This document shows, piece by piece, positions 40,720 through 51,500 of a stretch of DNA of 64,000 nt. The stretch covers positions 62,001 to 126,000 of the forward strand of contig VCCI02000004.1 of the NCBI GenBank assembly GCA_005938025.2, written 5' to 3'. The notes below the pieces were generated by a model. It was given only the letters and a program-made list of their open reading frames with translations. It did no database searches and had not been told where the DNA came from. The position numbers were made by a program, and so were the translations under genes. The stretch comes from Inquilinus sp. KBS0705. Lineage in GTDB: Bacteria > Bacteroidota > Bacteroidia > Sphingobacteriales > Sphingobacteriaceae. Every line of letters begins with the position of its first letter. Within the stretch, counting starts at the first letter, position 1.

Positions 40720-43700
40720 TTAAAACGTTACGTTACAACCCACTGTGTAAACCGCCGATACAGGGTACCCCGTAAAATTCACGTTTGGCGAAAGCGAACG
40801 GTTACCGTCCTGCCCATCTATACCTACCTCGGGGTTACCGCCTTTGTAGCCGGTTATCAGTATGGCGTTTTGCGCGCTTACATATACCCTAAAGTTTTTA
40901 CTGAATTTGGTTTTAAAGTTGTACCCCAGGTCAATATTCTTCACCATTAGGTACGAGTTGCTCTCTACCCAGTACGACGGATAATAATCGCGCGCCAGGT
41001 TGGTGTTTGATACGGTTGTTGGTAGCAAACCGGCACCGGGGTTACTCTCGGACCGCCAGCGTTGTATTACCGATTTTTCGACATTAAACACCCCATCTAA
41101 ATTTGTTGTAAACTGCTTGTACATATCAAACACATGGCCGCCTACCGAGCCTGCCGAAATAATATTCATATCAAACCTGCGATAGTTAAAGTGGTTACTA
41201 AAACCAAAGGTGAATTTGGGCCATGGGTTGCCAATAACGGTTTGGTCGGCACCATCAATTACGCCATCGCCATTAATATCTTTATACCTGATGTTACCTA
41301 CCTGCTCGCCATCAAAGTGAGGGTATTTATCCAGTTCGGCCTGGTTTTGGAATATCCCATCAAAGAAATAGCCATAAAACTGACCCAGCGGATAACCTAC
41401 TTTAGTAATGCTGGTTGGGTTATCATTAGCAGGCGCATCTAATATTTGCGGGGTTGGGCCCAAGCTTAAAACTTTGTTACGGTTAAACGATATATTAAAA
41501 TCGGTAGACCAGTTGAACCCACTGCCTACAATGTTTTTAGTGGTAAGGGTAAACTCCCAACCGCGGTTACGTACATTACCAACATTGGTCCATGTACCCG
41601 TATAGCCCGATACACCGGGTACAGGAATATATTGCAGCATATCGCGCGTAAAGCGGTTATAATACTCGGCAATTAAATAAATACGGCCGTGAAGAAGCGA
41701 TATATCAACCCCAATATCTAACTGGCGGGTAGTTTCCCAGCCAAGGGCCTTATTACCCAGATCAGATATAGCGGTGCCCGGTGCAAGCACGCCACCAAAA
41801 GTATAATTGTATTGATCTACGGCCGCTATATATTCATAATTAGCAATGTTGTTATTACCTGCTAGGCCATAGCTACCGGTAAACTTCATTTGATCAAGGA
41901 AGCTTATTTTGGGAAAGAATGATTCATCCGAAATTCGCCATCCGCCCGAAACAGACGGGTAAGTACCCCAGTTATGGCCCGGTGCAAAGCGCGATGAACC
42001 ATCGCGGCGTATAGACGCGCTTAACAGGTACTTATCTTTAAAGGCATAGTTTACACGGCCTATTAATGATAGCAGGCGCCATTGCTCGTCGCCTGCATTG
42101 GCGGTTATGATGGTAGCTGCAGCAAGGGAGCGTATAGCATCATCAGGGAAACCGGCTCCATGCGCAAAACGGTAGTGGCTTGTTTCCTGCTGTATACTAA
42201 AGTCGCCCAATACGGTTAAAGTATGGTTGCCCCAGGTTTTTTTATAGGTAGCGCTATTTTCGTTAAGCCAGTTAAATGAGTTCGACGAGCTAAAGTTACC
42301 CACCGCCTTTACCTGTGTACCATCGCGGTTGGGTACGCTAAACGCGCCTAAAAATGATGGGCGGAAATAATCGCCGCTGCTATTTTGATAATCAACACCA
42401 AAGGTTGACCGGATATCTAAGCCATTAATAGCTTTCCAGTTTACGTAAGCGTTGGCCAGCGTACGGAACTGGGTAAAATTATTGGTGGTGTTTATTAACT
42501 GGCTTACCGGGTTTGAGTTTTGAAAGGTACCGGGTGAGCCAACCACATTTGTGTAAGAGCCATCGGGCTGTTTGATGGGTGTTAACGGGCTCTCTAAATA
42601 TGCCTGGCTTAGTGTGCCTGTTAAAAAGTGCCCATCGGTTTCCTGCAAATGGCGCTGGCTGTAAGTAGGCGCTATACTTAGCCCGGCGGTAAGGTTTTTA
42701 GTAATATCGGCATCCATATTGCCTTTTAGCGAGTAGCGCCTAAAGCCTGTGTTAAGCACCGTTCCCTGTTGGTCAAAGTACCCCATAGAGAATAATGAGC
42801 GTACCTTTTCGGTACCGTTTGCTACGGTAACATCATAATTTTGCATTGGGGCAACCCTTGTTACAGCGTCAAACCAATCGGTACCGTTGCCATATTGCGA
42901 TGGGTTTTGGTACTCGGCAGGTATGGGGTTGTTTGTACCGTTAACGGCGTTAGCATCCTGTATAGCCTCCTTTCGCCATTGTGCAAACTCGGTAGCATTC
43001 ATCACCTTTAACTTGCTTTGCGATAGTATAGACTGAACACCCGACGAGGTATTTACCGTTACGCTCGACTCGCCCTTTTTAGCCCTTTTAGTGGTGATCA
43101 AAATAACACCGTTTGAACCCCGTGAACCGTAAATGGCTGTTGAAGCGGCATCTTTTAATACGCTGATATTTTCGATATCATCGGGGTTAATGGTACTTAG
43201 CGGATTGGAGTATTGGTCGAAACCGGGCGAAACCGGGAAGCCATCTATTACATACAGCGGGTCGTCGCCGGCACCAACCGAGCCTGCGCCACGTATGTTT
43301 ACCGATACGCCACCACCCGGTGTACCTGTTACCTGGTTTACGGTAACACCTGCCAACTGACCGGCCAGTTTAAGGTCTACACTGGCTGCTTTTATCTCTT
43401 TGATATTGGCCATTTTAACCGTGCCCACAGCACCTGTTACATCGCGGCGCGCCTGGGTGCCATACCCTACAACAACCACCTCGTTTATGCTGCGGCTATC
43501 AACCTCTAACTTTACGTTAATGGAGCTGCGCTTGTTTATAGGCTCTTCTGTACTTTTAAAGCCGATAAAGGAGAATACCAGCACATCCGTTTCTTCGGCT
43601 GTAATACTATATTTTCCGTTTATATCGGTAATAACTGCATTGGTACTGCCTTTAATGGTAACGCTGGCACGGGGGAGGGTTTGGCCGTTATCGTCAACCA

Positions 43701-44046
43701 CGGTACCGGTTACGGTTATTTTTACCGTGGCCACGGGTGCTTGTGCAAGCGCGTCTTTTTTACTTACTACAATCGTTTTATTTTCGATAGTATAAACAAA
43801 AGGTTCGTTTTTAAAGCACTCTTTTAAAGCATCTTCTAACGATGCACCCTTTAAATTTAGGGTAACAGGTTTGGCGCCGCTAAGATCCTTATACCGGTAA
43901 AAAAAGTAATAGCCGCTTTGCTTTTCAATAGCGGTAAATACTTTATCCAGGTCGGCCTTATTGGTGTTTAATGTAATGGTTTGCGAGAGGCCTTTAGCGC
44001 TTAGGTGCAAACAGCCAATAATAATTAATAGTACCGTTAATTTCAT
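40720..44046 (-). CDS. susC: SusC/RagA-family TonB-dependent transporter with STN domain
   Basis: 1108 residues from the ATG giving MKLTVLLIIIGCLHLSAKGLSQ; a TTG two codons earlier is less likely. Domains: STN (secretin/TonB short N-terminal) domain about 28-95, carboxypeptidase-regulatory-like domain about 110-190, plug about 200-320 (VRGAG-type IRGAGSVGAGDDPLYVIDGFPV) and a beta-barrel to the C-terminus. It imports glycan fragments presented by SusD. The STN domain normally signals to a FecR anti-sigma factor, and a FecR/ECF pair lies directly upstream, so substrate binding probably induces this locus. Confidence 0.95.
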   Translation of the reverse strand: MKLTVLLIIIGCLHLSAKGLSQTITLNTNKADLDKVFTAIEKQSGYYFFYRYKDLSGAKPVTLNLKGASLEDALKECFKNEPFVYTIENKTIVVSKKDALAQAPVATVKITVTGTVVDDNGQTLPRASVTIKGSTNAVITDINGKYSITAEETDVLVFSFIGFKSTEEPINKRSSINVKLEVDSRSINEVVVVGYGTQARRDVTGAVGTVKMANIKEIKAASVDLKLAGQLAGVTVNQVTGTPGGGVSVNIRGAGSVGAGDDPLYVIDGFPVSPGFDQYSNPLSTINPDDIENISVLKDAASTAIYGSRGSNGVILITTKRAKKGESSVTVNTSSGVQSILSQSKLKVMNATEFAQWRKEAIQDANAVNGTNNPIPAEYQNPSQYGNGTDWFDAVTRVAPMQNYDVTVANGTEKVRSLFSMGYFDQQGTVLNTGFRRYSLKGNMDADITKNLTAGLSIAPTYSQRHLQETDGHFLTGTLSQAYLESPLTPIKQPDGSYTNVVGSPGTFQNSNPVSQLINTTNNFTQFRTLANAYVNWKAINGLDIRSTFGVDYQNSSGDYFRPSFLGAFSVPNRDGTQVKAVGNFSSSNSFNWLNENSATYKKTWGNHTLTVLGDFSIQQETSHYRFAHGAGFPDDAIRSLAAATIITANAGDEQWRLLSLIGRVNYAFKDKYLLSASIRRDGSSRFAPGHNWGTYPSVSGGWRISDESFFPKISFLDQMKFTGSYGLAGNNNIANYEYIAAVDQYNYTFGGVLAPGTAISDLGNKALGWETTRQLDIGVDISLLHGRIYLIAEYYNRFTRDMLQYIPVPGVSGYTGTWTNVGNVRNRGWEFTLTTKNIVGSGFNWSTDFNISFNRNKVLSLGPTPQILDAPANDNPTSITKVGYPLGQFYGYFFDGIFQNQAELDKYPHFDGEQVGNIRYKDINGDGVIDGADQTVIGNPWPKFTFGFSNHFNYRRFDMNIISAGSVGGHVFDMYKQFTTNLDGVFNVEKSVIQRWRSESNPGAGLLPTTVSNTNLARDYYPSYWVESNSYLMVKNIDLGYNFKTKFSKNFRVYVSAQNAILITGYKGGNPEVGIDGQDGNRSLSPNVNFTGYPVSAVYTVGCNVTF

Positions 44047-44182
44047 GGGCAAAAATAGTTATGGAGGTGACGTAGCTTTTGTGATAAAGCACTTTACCAC
44101 TAAATATTAATTGCATATCTTAGTAATGTTTGGGTTGAGAAAATCTGTTGTGGAAACACATTAAATCTTTATCCATTCTAAT

Positions 44183-44213
44183 AAATCGGTGGTGTTGCAG
44201 CACCCCGATTTTT
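44183..44213. promoter_or_regulatory. Hairpin in the FecR-SusC gap
   Basis: AATCGG-GGTG and CACC-CCGATT arms with one bulged T. The T-run follows it on the plus strand, where no gene upstream needs a terminator; on the transcribed strand it may be an attenuator between the regulatory pair and the transport genes. Confidence 0.5.
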
Positions 44214-44302
44214 TTTTGGATAAAAACTAAAAAAGATATGCTATTAATGGTTGTGTCGGTGTTTTTTCATAAGGGCTCATTTAATTTTTAATTGGTTTAT
44301 TG

Positions 44303-45466
44303 TTAAGGTATTACTGTAATTTTTTTATCTTCTACTTTAAAATTTACCTTACTTAGATGCAATATGCGCAACACCTGCGATAGCTTGGCGCTACGCGGTA
44401 TTTTACCCACAAATTCATCATCGGGCACGTTGCCGGCATACGATATATCCATATCATACCAGCGCGAAAGTTGGTTCATTATCTCCTTTATACCCGATCT
44501 TTTGAAGTCGAAGTAGCCGTTTTTCCAGGCCACGGCATGGTCGGTATCTACATCAGATACCTTGATATCGCCCGCTTTATTAACTGCACCCTCCTGGCCG
44601 GGTTTTAAAATGCTTTTTGCCAAACCGTTACTTAACTGCACCGAGCCTTCTAACAAGGTGGTTTTAATGGCAGGCTCGTTGTTGTAGGCCATAATATTAA
44701 AATGCGTGCCCAATACCTTTACCTGCATATCGTTCACCTTTACGCTAAAGGGCATGGCGGCATTTTTTGCCACCTCGAAATAAGCCTCGCCGGTAAGCTC
44801 TACCACGCGCTGGCTACCTTTAAATAAGGTTGGGTATTTTAATGATGATGCCGCGTTTAACCAAACTTTGGTACCATCGGGCAAAATAACCTGGTACTGG
44901 CCGCCTATGGGCGTAGCAATGGTGTTAAAGGCAACTACATTGTTAGCATCGGTATTTTTTGAAGCTCCTATAACGTATAATAGTTGTCCGTCGTGGGTTT
45001 TATTAATACTGATATGGCCTGCCCGGGCAAGTACGCCGTTTTTGGCGGCATTAAGCTCAAGTTTTGAGCCATCGGCCAAGGTAAGTATGGCTTTATTGGT
45101 ACCCGGTTCGGCATCGTGCTTTACCGGTTTGCTTAGAGCAATTAAAGGCTGATCGGGGCCCTTGTTTGAGGTGTAAAAAACAATACCTATTATTAAACCA
45201 AAGCCTATAAAAACAGCGGCTATCTTTTTTATCCAGGTAAAATCAACCACTTTTGCATTGCGCTGAACCCTATCCTGCCTGATGGCAGCCTGCAAACGCT
45301 TTAGCATTTTATCTTCCAGCTTTTGCTTTACACCAAGCAGCTTTTCGTCCCAGCCGCCATCTTGCCTAAAGCTATCGAAAAAGTTAAGCAGTTGCTGCTC
45401 CTCTTCAATTGAAGCCTGCCCTGCCAAATACTTATCAATAAGTCGTAAAAATTGCTGCTTATTCAC
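44303..45466 (-). CDS. FecR-family anti-sigma factor
   Basis: 387 residues from a GTG start that begins MNKQQFLRLIDKYLAG; no better ATG fits. N-terminal cytoplasmic helical part (1-75), one membrane helix (about 80-100, IAAVFIGFGLIIGIVFY), the periplasmic FecR domain (TPIGGQYQVILPDGTKVWLNAASSLKYPTLF...) and a C-terminal DUF4974 domain (FDFKRSGIKEIMNQLSRWYDMDISY). It holds the ECF sigma factor until SusC signals through its STN domain. Follows the sigma gene and precedes SusC. Confidence 0.93.
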   Translation of the reverse strand: MNKQQFLRLIDKYLAGQASIEEEQQLLNFFDSFRQDGGWDEKLLGVKQKLEDKMLKRLQAAIRQDRVQRNAKVVDFTWIKKIAAVFIGFGLIIGIVFYTSNKGPDQPLIALSKPVKHDAEPGTNKAILTLADGSKLELNAAKNGVLARAGHISINKTHDGQLLYVIGASKNTDANNVVAFNTIATPIGGQYQVILPDGTKVWLNAASSLKYPTLFKGSQRVVELTGEAYFEVAKNAAMPFSVKVNDMQVKVLGTHFNIMAYNNEPAIKTTLLEGSVQLSNGLAKSILKPGQEGAVNKAGDIKVSDVDTDHAVAWKNGYFDFKRSGIKEIMNQLSRWYDMDISYAGNVPDDEFVGKIPRSAKLSQVLRILHLSKVNFKVEDKKITVIP

Positions 45467-45557
45467 TTTAACCTGTTTATATATAGAAGAGTAAAAAAAC
45501 AGGCCTATCCCCTACTACCGGGCGAAATAAATTTAACAGGATATTAACGCAGGGTTT

Positions 45558-46133
45558 TTATTTGATGAAATACGCCATCAAAAGCACCACTACATGGATA
45601 CTTAACGATGTGCGCAATTGCCTTAGCGCCTTGGTCAAATGATTCTCGACCGTTTTTGCCGAAATATTCATGCGCTCAGCAATTTGCTTGTGCGACAGGT
45701 GTTCTTCGCGGCTTAGCTTGTAAACCTCGCGGCATTTTTCGGGCAGTTTGTTAATTACAGAACTGATCTGGGCTATCAGCTCTTTATATTCTATAGTGCC
45801 GTATACGGCGGGTGTGTGTATACGCTCTAAAAGGTCATCGTAAATATCGGCACGCACGGAACCGGAACGAATTTGCCTGTACACCTCGTACCTGATGGCC
45901 GCGTACAGGTAGGCTTTTAACGATACGGTAATTTCAATTGCCTGGCGGTTGTTCCATAGTTTTATAAACAACTCCTGTATAATATCCTCGCATATCTGCT
46001 TATCTTTTATTACATGATAAGCCGATAAATAAAGCGGTTGCCAGTACTTTTTATATATGGCACACAAAGCCGATTCATCGTCCTGCTTAAGGCGATCGAG
46101 CAATTGAATATCATATAATAGTATCTCGCACAT
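45558..46133 (-). CDS. ECF sigma factor of the polysaccharide locus
   Basis: 191 residues. Region 2 (about 18-85: ALCAIYKKYWQPLYLSAYHVIKDKQICEDIIQELFIKLW) and region 4 (about 130-175: INKLPEKCREVYKLSREEHLSHKQIAERMNISAKTVENHLTKALRQL) are intact. As in many Bacteroidota ECFs, the C-terminus is hydrophobic (SIHVVVLLMAYFIK). Clustered with FecR and SusC, so it should direct transcription of the locus. The 229-base gap to the divergent TolC gene contains an inverted repeat ATATGCA-N10-TGCATAT at 46152-46175. Confidence 0.94.
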   Translation of the reverse strand: MCEILLYDIQLLDRLKQDDESALCAIYKKYWQPLYLSAYHVIKDKQICEDIIQELFIKLWNNRQAIEITVSLKAYLYAAIRYEVYRQIRSGSVRADIYDDLLERIHTPAVYGTIEYKELIAQISSVINKLPEKCREVYKLSREEHLSHKQIAERMNISAKTVENHLTKALRQLRTSLSIHVVVLLMAYFIK

Positions 46134-46151
46134 ATTTTATCTAAGCTAAAA

Positions 46152-46175
46152 ATATGCATTGATATTTTTGCATAT
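46152..46175 (-). promoter_or_regulatory. Inverted repeat in the ECF sigma upstream region
   Basis: ATATGCA and TGCATAT separated by ten bases, 19 bases before the sigma start. Possible regulator site; no regulator identified. Confidence 0.35.
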
Positions 46176-46362
46176 CATACTACAAAAAGTTGTGTAACAT
46201 GTTTATATACATTTGATTTCGGGGCTTTAAACACTGTTTATTTAATATATTTAGCTTTAAAATACATCTTTTCCCTCAATTACAGATTTTCTCCAGTATT
46301 AACATTTACTTTTAAATAAAATAATCATCCGTAGGCGTTTACAAAGGTTTTGCAACATATAA

Positions 46363-47598
46363 ATGAAATATTTAGCCGGCTTATTCATTTTATTTTTCGC
46401 TACAACTCATTGCTTTGCCCAAACAAAAACCCTGGACGACTACCTGCAACAGGCGGTTAAAAATAGCCCCTTATTAAAAGACCTTAATAACCAAATACTA
46501 TCGGCACAAATAGATAGTGTACGTATTAAGGCCGGCTTTAAGCCACAGGTTACAGCCAGCAGCACGGGCTTGTATGCCCCGGTGATAAAGGGTTACGGCT
46601 ATTCGTCGGCTATTACCAACGGGCAATCGCTTAGCGGCTTAGTTACGGTTAGCAAATCGTTTATTGGTAAAGACTACCTTAACGCACAATTTGCCGGCCT
46701 GGGCTTGCAGCAAGATTCGTTACGAAACAGCATTAAACTAAGCGAGCAGGACCTGAGGCGTACCATTATTGGCCAGTATATTGCCGCTTATGGCAGCCTG
46801 CAACAGCAAAAATTTAACCAGGAAATTGTGAACCTGCTTAGCAGCGAGGAGGACCTTTTAAAACGGCTAACCCGCAGCAATGTATACCGCCAAAGCGACT
46901 ACCTAACCTTTTTGGTTACCCTTAAACAAGCGCAACTACAGCTGCTGCAAACCAAACTACAGTATAAAACCGATTATGCTACGCTTAATTATCTATCCGG
47001 CATAGCCGATACCACTATAGCAGAACTTACTAAACCCGAACTGCAAAGAAACATAAGCTACGACCGCAACAACAGTATATTTTTTAAACAGTACCAACTG
47101 GATAGTTTAAGACTACTGAACAGTCGTAAACTGATAGATTACAGCTACCGCCCGCGGGCCAGCCTGTTTGCCGATGGTGGTTACAACTCGGACCTGACGA
47201 GCCAGTACTATAAAAACTTTGGCACCAGCGTGGGCTTTAGCGTTAGCATGCCTATTTACGATGGCGGCCAGCGTAAGTTGCTTTACAAAAAGCTATCGCT
47301 TGAGCAGGAATCGCAGCGCACCTACCGGGCCTTTGCTAATAATCAGTATACCCAGCAAATTAACCAGCTAAACCAACAGATAAACGAGTACGATAAGCTG
47401 ATAGCCGAAATAAACGATCAGTTTAAATACTCCGAAAGCCTGATAAAGGTAGATACCAAGCTGCTGCAAACCGGCGACCTTAAAATGGCCGACCTGATAC
47501 TGGCTGTTAATAACTACCTCAGCATAAAAAACTTGTTAACGCAAAACGTTATCAGCAGGCTACAACTTATTAACCAACTTAATTACTGGAGCAAATAA
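46363..47598 (+). CDS. TolC-family outer-membrane channel
   Basis: 411 residues with signal peptide (1-19, ending HCFAQ). Two OEP-type helical repeats: KTLDDYLQQAVKNSPLLKDLNNQILSAQIDS at the start and SMPIYDGGQRKLLYKKLSLEQESQRTYRAF in the second half. It provides the outer-membrane exit for the adaptor and pump encoded next. First gene of the operon, divergent from the ECF sigma gene. Its start is 2-3 kb from the pump, and the three genes are tightly packed. Confidence 0.88.
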   Translation: MKYLAGLFILFFATTHCFAQTKTLDDYLQQAVKNSPLLKDLNNQILSAQIDSVRIKAGFKPQVTASSTGLYAPVIKGYGYSSAITNGQSLSGLVTVSKSFIGKDYLNAQFAGLGLQQDSLRNSIKLSEQDLRRTIIGQYIAAYGSLQQQKFNQEIVNLLSSEEDLLKRLTRSNVYRQSDYLTFLVTLKQAQLQLLQTKLQYKTDYATLNYLSGIADTTIAELTKPELQRNISYDRNNSIFFKQYQLDSLRLLNSRKLIDYSYRPRASLFADGGYNSDLTSQYYKNFGTSVGFSVSMPIYDGGQRKLLYKKLSLEQESQRTYRAFANNQYTQQINQLNQQINEYDKLIAEINDQFKYSESLIKVDTKLLQTGDLKMADLILAVNNYLSIKNLLTQNVISRLQLINQLNYWSK

Positions 47599-47600
47599 TT

Positions 47601-48536
47601 ATGAAGCAATCCTATTTTAAGCCATTACATATTTTATTTGCATGCCTGGCAGTAGCGGTAACCGCATCGTGCGGCGGTAATGCAGCAAGTGATGAGGATG
47701 CGGAGGTAAATGCGCAAACACCCGTAACCATTACCACCGTTAGCAATAGTGCCCTGGCCGATACTATCGAACTGAATGCCACTTCATCGTTCCTGCAAAA
47801 AAACTTTGTTAAGGCCAATGCCATTGGTTATATACAAAAGGTAAATGTGCAGCCCGGCCATTATGTAGAAAAAGGGCAGTTAATGTTTACCATAAAAACC
47901 AAAGAGGCGCAAACCATTGGCAATACTATTAATGTATTAGATACCACTTTTAAATTTTCGGGCATAAACAATATACGGGCATCGCGCAGCGGCTTTGTAA
48001 CGCAACTGGCACACCAGGCAGGCGATTATGTGCAGGATGGCGAACAATTGGCCACCATCAGCGACCGCGAAAGCTTCGCCTTTGTTTTACAGTTACCCTA
48101 CGAATTAAGAGGCGTTATAGCCAACAACCAAAACCTTGTACTTACCCTGCCCGATGGCGAAAGGTTAAATGGCCATATTGCATCGGTAATGCCATCGGTA
48201 GATACTTTGTCGCAAACGCAGGGCATCGTAATAAAAGTAAACAGCAGCCATCCCATTCCCGAAAACCTGGTGGCTAAGGCGCTGCTCATTAAAACCGCTA
48301 AAAGCAGTGCGCCATCGTTACCAAAATCGGCCGTGTTAGCTAACGAAACCCAGAACGAGTTTTGGGTGATGAAACTGATAAACGATACCACCGCCGTAAA
48401 GCTGCCGGTTAAAAAGGGAATAGAATCGGGCGGAAGAGTGGAGATACTTTCGCCGCAACTGGGCGCTACCGACCGTATTGCGGTAAGCGGTAATTATGGT
48501 TTGGCAGATACCGCCCGGGTTAAAATTGTGAAATAA
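47601..48536 (+). CDS. RND efflux adaptor lipoprotein
   Basis: 311 residues with lipoprotein signal ending AVTASC (Cys 24). Short for an adaptor: lipoyl-like halves are visible (KANAIGYIQKVNVQPGHYVEKGQLMFTIKTKEAQ and IRASRSGFVTQLAHQAGDYVQDGEQLATI), but the helical hairpin between them is reduced to a few residues. A barrel and membrane-proximal domain follow. The start is 2 bases after the channel stop and the stop overlaps the pump ATG by one base. Confidence 0.85.
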   Translation: MKQSYFKPLHILFACLAVAVTASCGGNAASDEDAEVNAQTPVTITTVSNSALADTIELNATSSFLQKNFVKANAIGYIQKVNVQPGHYVEKGQLMFTIKTKEAQTIGNTINVLDTTFKFSGINNIRASRSGFVTQLAHQAGDYVQDGEQLATISDRESFAFVLQLPYELRGVIANNQNLVLTLPDGERLNGHIASVMPSVDTLSQTQGIVIKVNSSHPIPENLVAKALLIKTAKSSAPSLPKSAVLANETQNEFWVMKLINDTTAVKLPVKKGIESGGRVEILSPQLGATDRIAVSGNYGLADTARVKIVK

Positions 48537-51500
48537 TGGATAAGCTGAATAACTTTTTCATCACCCATAAAAAGCCTATCAGCTTAATGCTGTTTATTAT
48601 TTTATTAGGCGGCGGCTTTGCTTATTCACGGCTGCAAACATCATTATTCCCCGAGATCACCTTCCCTAAAATAAAGGTAATTGCCGATGCGGGCCTGCAG
48701 CCGGTAAACAAAATGATGGTAACGGTTACCAAGCCGTTAGAGAACGCTATAAAACAAGTGCCCGACCTGCATTATGTGCGCAGCACTACCAGCCGTGGCA
48801 GTTGCGAAATATCAGCCTATATGAATTGGGATGCCGATATTGACCTTAGCCAGCAACGCATCGAATCACGCATAGCGCAAATAAAAAACGACCTGCCGCC
48901 CGAAGTGAGTGTTACTGTAGAGAAGATGAACCCATCTATACTACCGGTAAGTGGCTACACACTGGAGAGCCACAACCTATCGCCCATTGAATTAAAGCAG
49001 CTGGCAACTTATACCGTAAAACCATTTTTGTCGCAGGTTGATGGGGTATCGGAGATACGGGTTATAGGTGGTAAAACAAAAGAGTACTGGCTGGTGCTTA
49101 ACCGCCAAAAAATGAGCTCGCTTGGCTTAACGCCGGATATGATAAGCAACGCGCTTACACAAACGGCGTTCATCAAATCGGAGGGATACCTGTCTGATTA
49201 TAAAATGCTGTACCTAACCGTAACTGATGCAAGTGTTAACACCAGCCAGCAACTGCAAAACCTGGTAATAAGCAACGACCGCAAACGGGTTATACAGCTA
49301 AAAGATGTAGCCGAAATACAAATAAACCCCGGCATTGAGTATACCAAGATAAACGCGAACGGCCACGAGGGCGTGCTGATAGCGGTTATTAAACAACCAA
49401 ACTCCAACCTGGTCGATCTGTCATCGGCCATGGCCGATAAGGTTGCCGCACTGCAAAAAGTATTGCCAAAAGGCGTAACCATAAAGCCTTACTACATACA
49501 GGCCGATTTTGTGAACGAGTCGGTTAAAAGCGTGAGTGATAGTTTATGGATAGGTTTGGCGCTGGCCATTATTGTGGCTATTATTTTTTTACGATCTGTT
49601 AAGGCAAGCGCTACCATATTAATAACCATACCGGTAACCCTATGCCTAACACTTATTGTGCTTTACGCTATAGGCTACACGCTTAATATCATGACGCTTG
49701 GCGCCATAGCAGCCGCCATAGGTTTAATAATAGATGATGCCATTGTAGTGGTTGAGCAAATACACCGCACCCACGAAGAGCACCCCGAAGAGCCGACATT
49801 AGCCCTGTTACAAAGGGCTATAGATTACCTTTTCCCGGCAATGGTGGGCTCATCTGTGAGTACCATTGTCATATTTATTCCCTTTTTGTTAATGACAGGT
49901 GTAGCAGGAGCCTATTTTAAAGTGATGACCAATACCATGATCATTACGCTGGTATGTTCGTTTTTTGTGACCTGGATAGGCTTACCTGTAATTTATTTGC
50001 TGCTTACCAAAAACAAAGCAGGGAACAGTCTTAAAGCTAAAGAAGAAGCGCATGGCGTTAAACGGCAGCGCTGGGTATCCTTTTTTATTTTACGGCCTTT
50101 TGTGAGCATCATTGTTATACTGCTTTTAGTTGCGGTAATCGTATTTATACCCTCAAAACTGGAAACCGGCTTTTTACCCGATATGGATGAGGGCAGCATT
50201 GTATTAGATTATAACTCGCCGCCGGGCACTTCGTTAGAAGAAACCGACCGTATGCTGCGGCAAATAGAAACTATTATTCTAAAAGAGCCCGAGGTACAAG
50301 CCTACTCGCGACGTACGGGCACCGAAATGGGCTTTTTTATTACCGAACCTAATAAGGGCGACTATTTGATACAACTTAAAAAAGGCCACGATAAAAGTAC
50401 CGAAGAAGTGATAAGCGATCTGCGGCAAAAAATTGAGGCATCGCAACCGGCATTAAGGGTTGATTTTGGGCAGGTGATAGGTGATATGCTTGGCGACCTG
50501 ATGACCTCTACCCAACCTATCGAAATTAAGGTTTTTGGCGACGATCAGGCTAAACTGCAACAATTATCTAAACAGGTTGCCGCTATAGTAACTGATATAA
50601 AGGGTACTGCCGATGTTTTTGACGGTATAGTAATAGCCGGCCCATCGGTAAACATTATACCCGATTATGCAAAGCTGGCGCAGTATGACCTGAATCCGTC
50701 GGCCTTGCAATTGCAGGTACAATCGGCATTAGAGGGGAATGTAATAGGTAACCTATTTGAAAAGGAACAACAATCGGCCATACGTATGGTTTACCCTGGC
50801 AACCGCCAGTTGGATGTAGCAGGCATAAAAGGTTTAAACCTGTTTTTACCCAATGGCAGGTTAATACCCATTACCCAATTGGCCAAAGTAGAACTGCACA
50901 CCGGCGATGCCGAGATTGAGCGCGAGAATTTACAGGCAATGGGCGTTATCAGCGCCCGTTTAGAAAACAGCGACCTGGGTACAGTGATACCGGCCATACA
51001 AAAAGGTATAGCCGAGAAAATAAACCTGCCACCGGGTTACCATGTAGAGTATGGTGGTGCGTATGCCGAGCAGCAGCAATCGTTTAAAGAATTGTTAATG
51101 ATATTGGTTACTGCAAGCTTGTTGGTTTTTGGGGTAATATTGTTCTTGTTTAAACAATTCAGGATAGCATTGCTGATACTGGTAGTAGCTGTATTGGGGA
51201 TTGGCGGTAGTTTACTGGCTTTATTTTTGACCCATACGCCGCTAAACGTAGGCAGCTATACCGGGTTAATAATGATTGTAGGCATTATTGGCGAGAATGC
51301 CATATTTACCTTTTGGCAGTTTAGAGAAAGCGCGAGGGAAAGCAGTGTTGACGATGCGATAGTTTACTCGATATCGACCAGGTTAAGACCGAAGTTGATG
51401 ACCGCCTTAGGCGCCATTATAGCGCTAATGCCATTGGCATTAGGCATAGGGGCCGGTGCGCAATTACACCAGCCCTTAGCTATTGCTGTAATTGGTGGCT

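Noticed and set aside
46208..46215. TACATTTG as the TolC operon promoter
   Set aside because: The only TTG upstream is 15 bases away, shorter than the usual spacing, and the site is 148 bases from the start codon.
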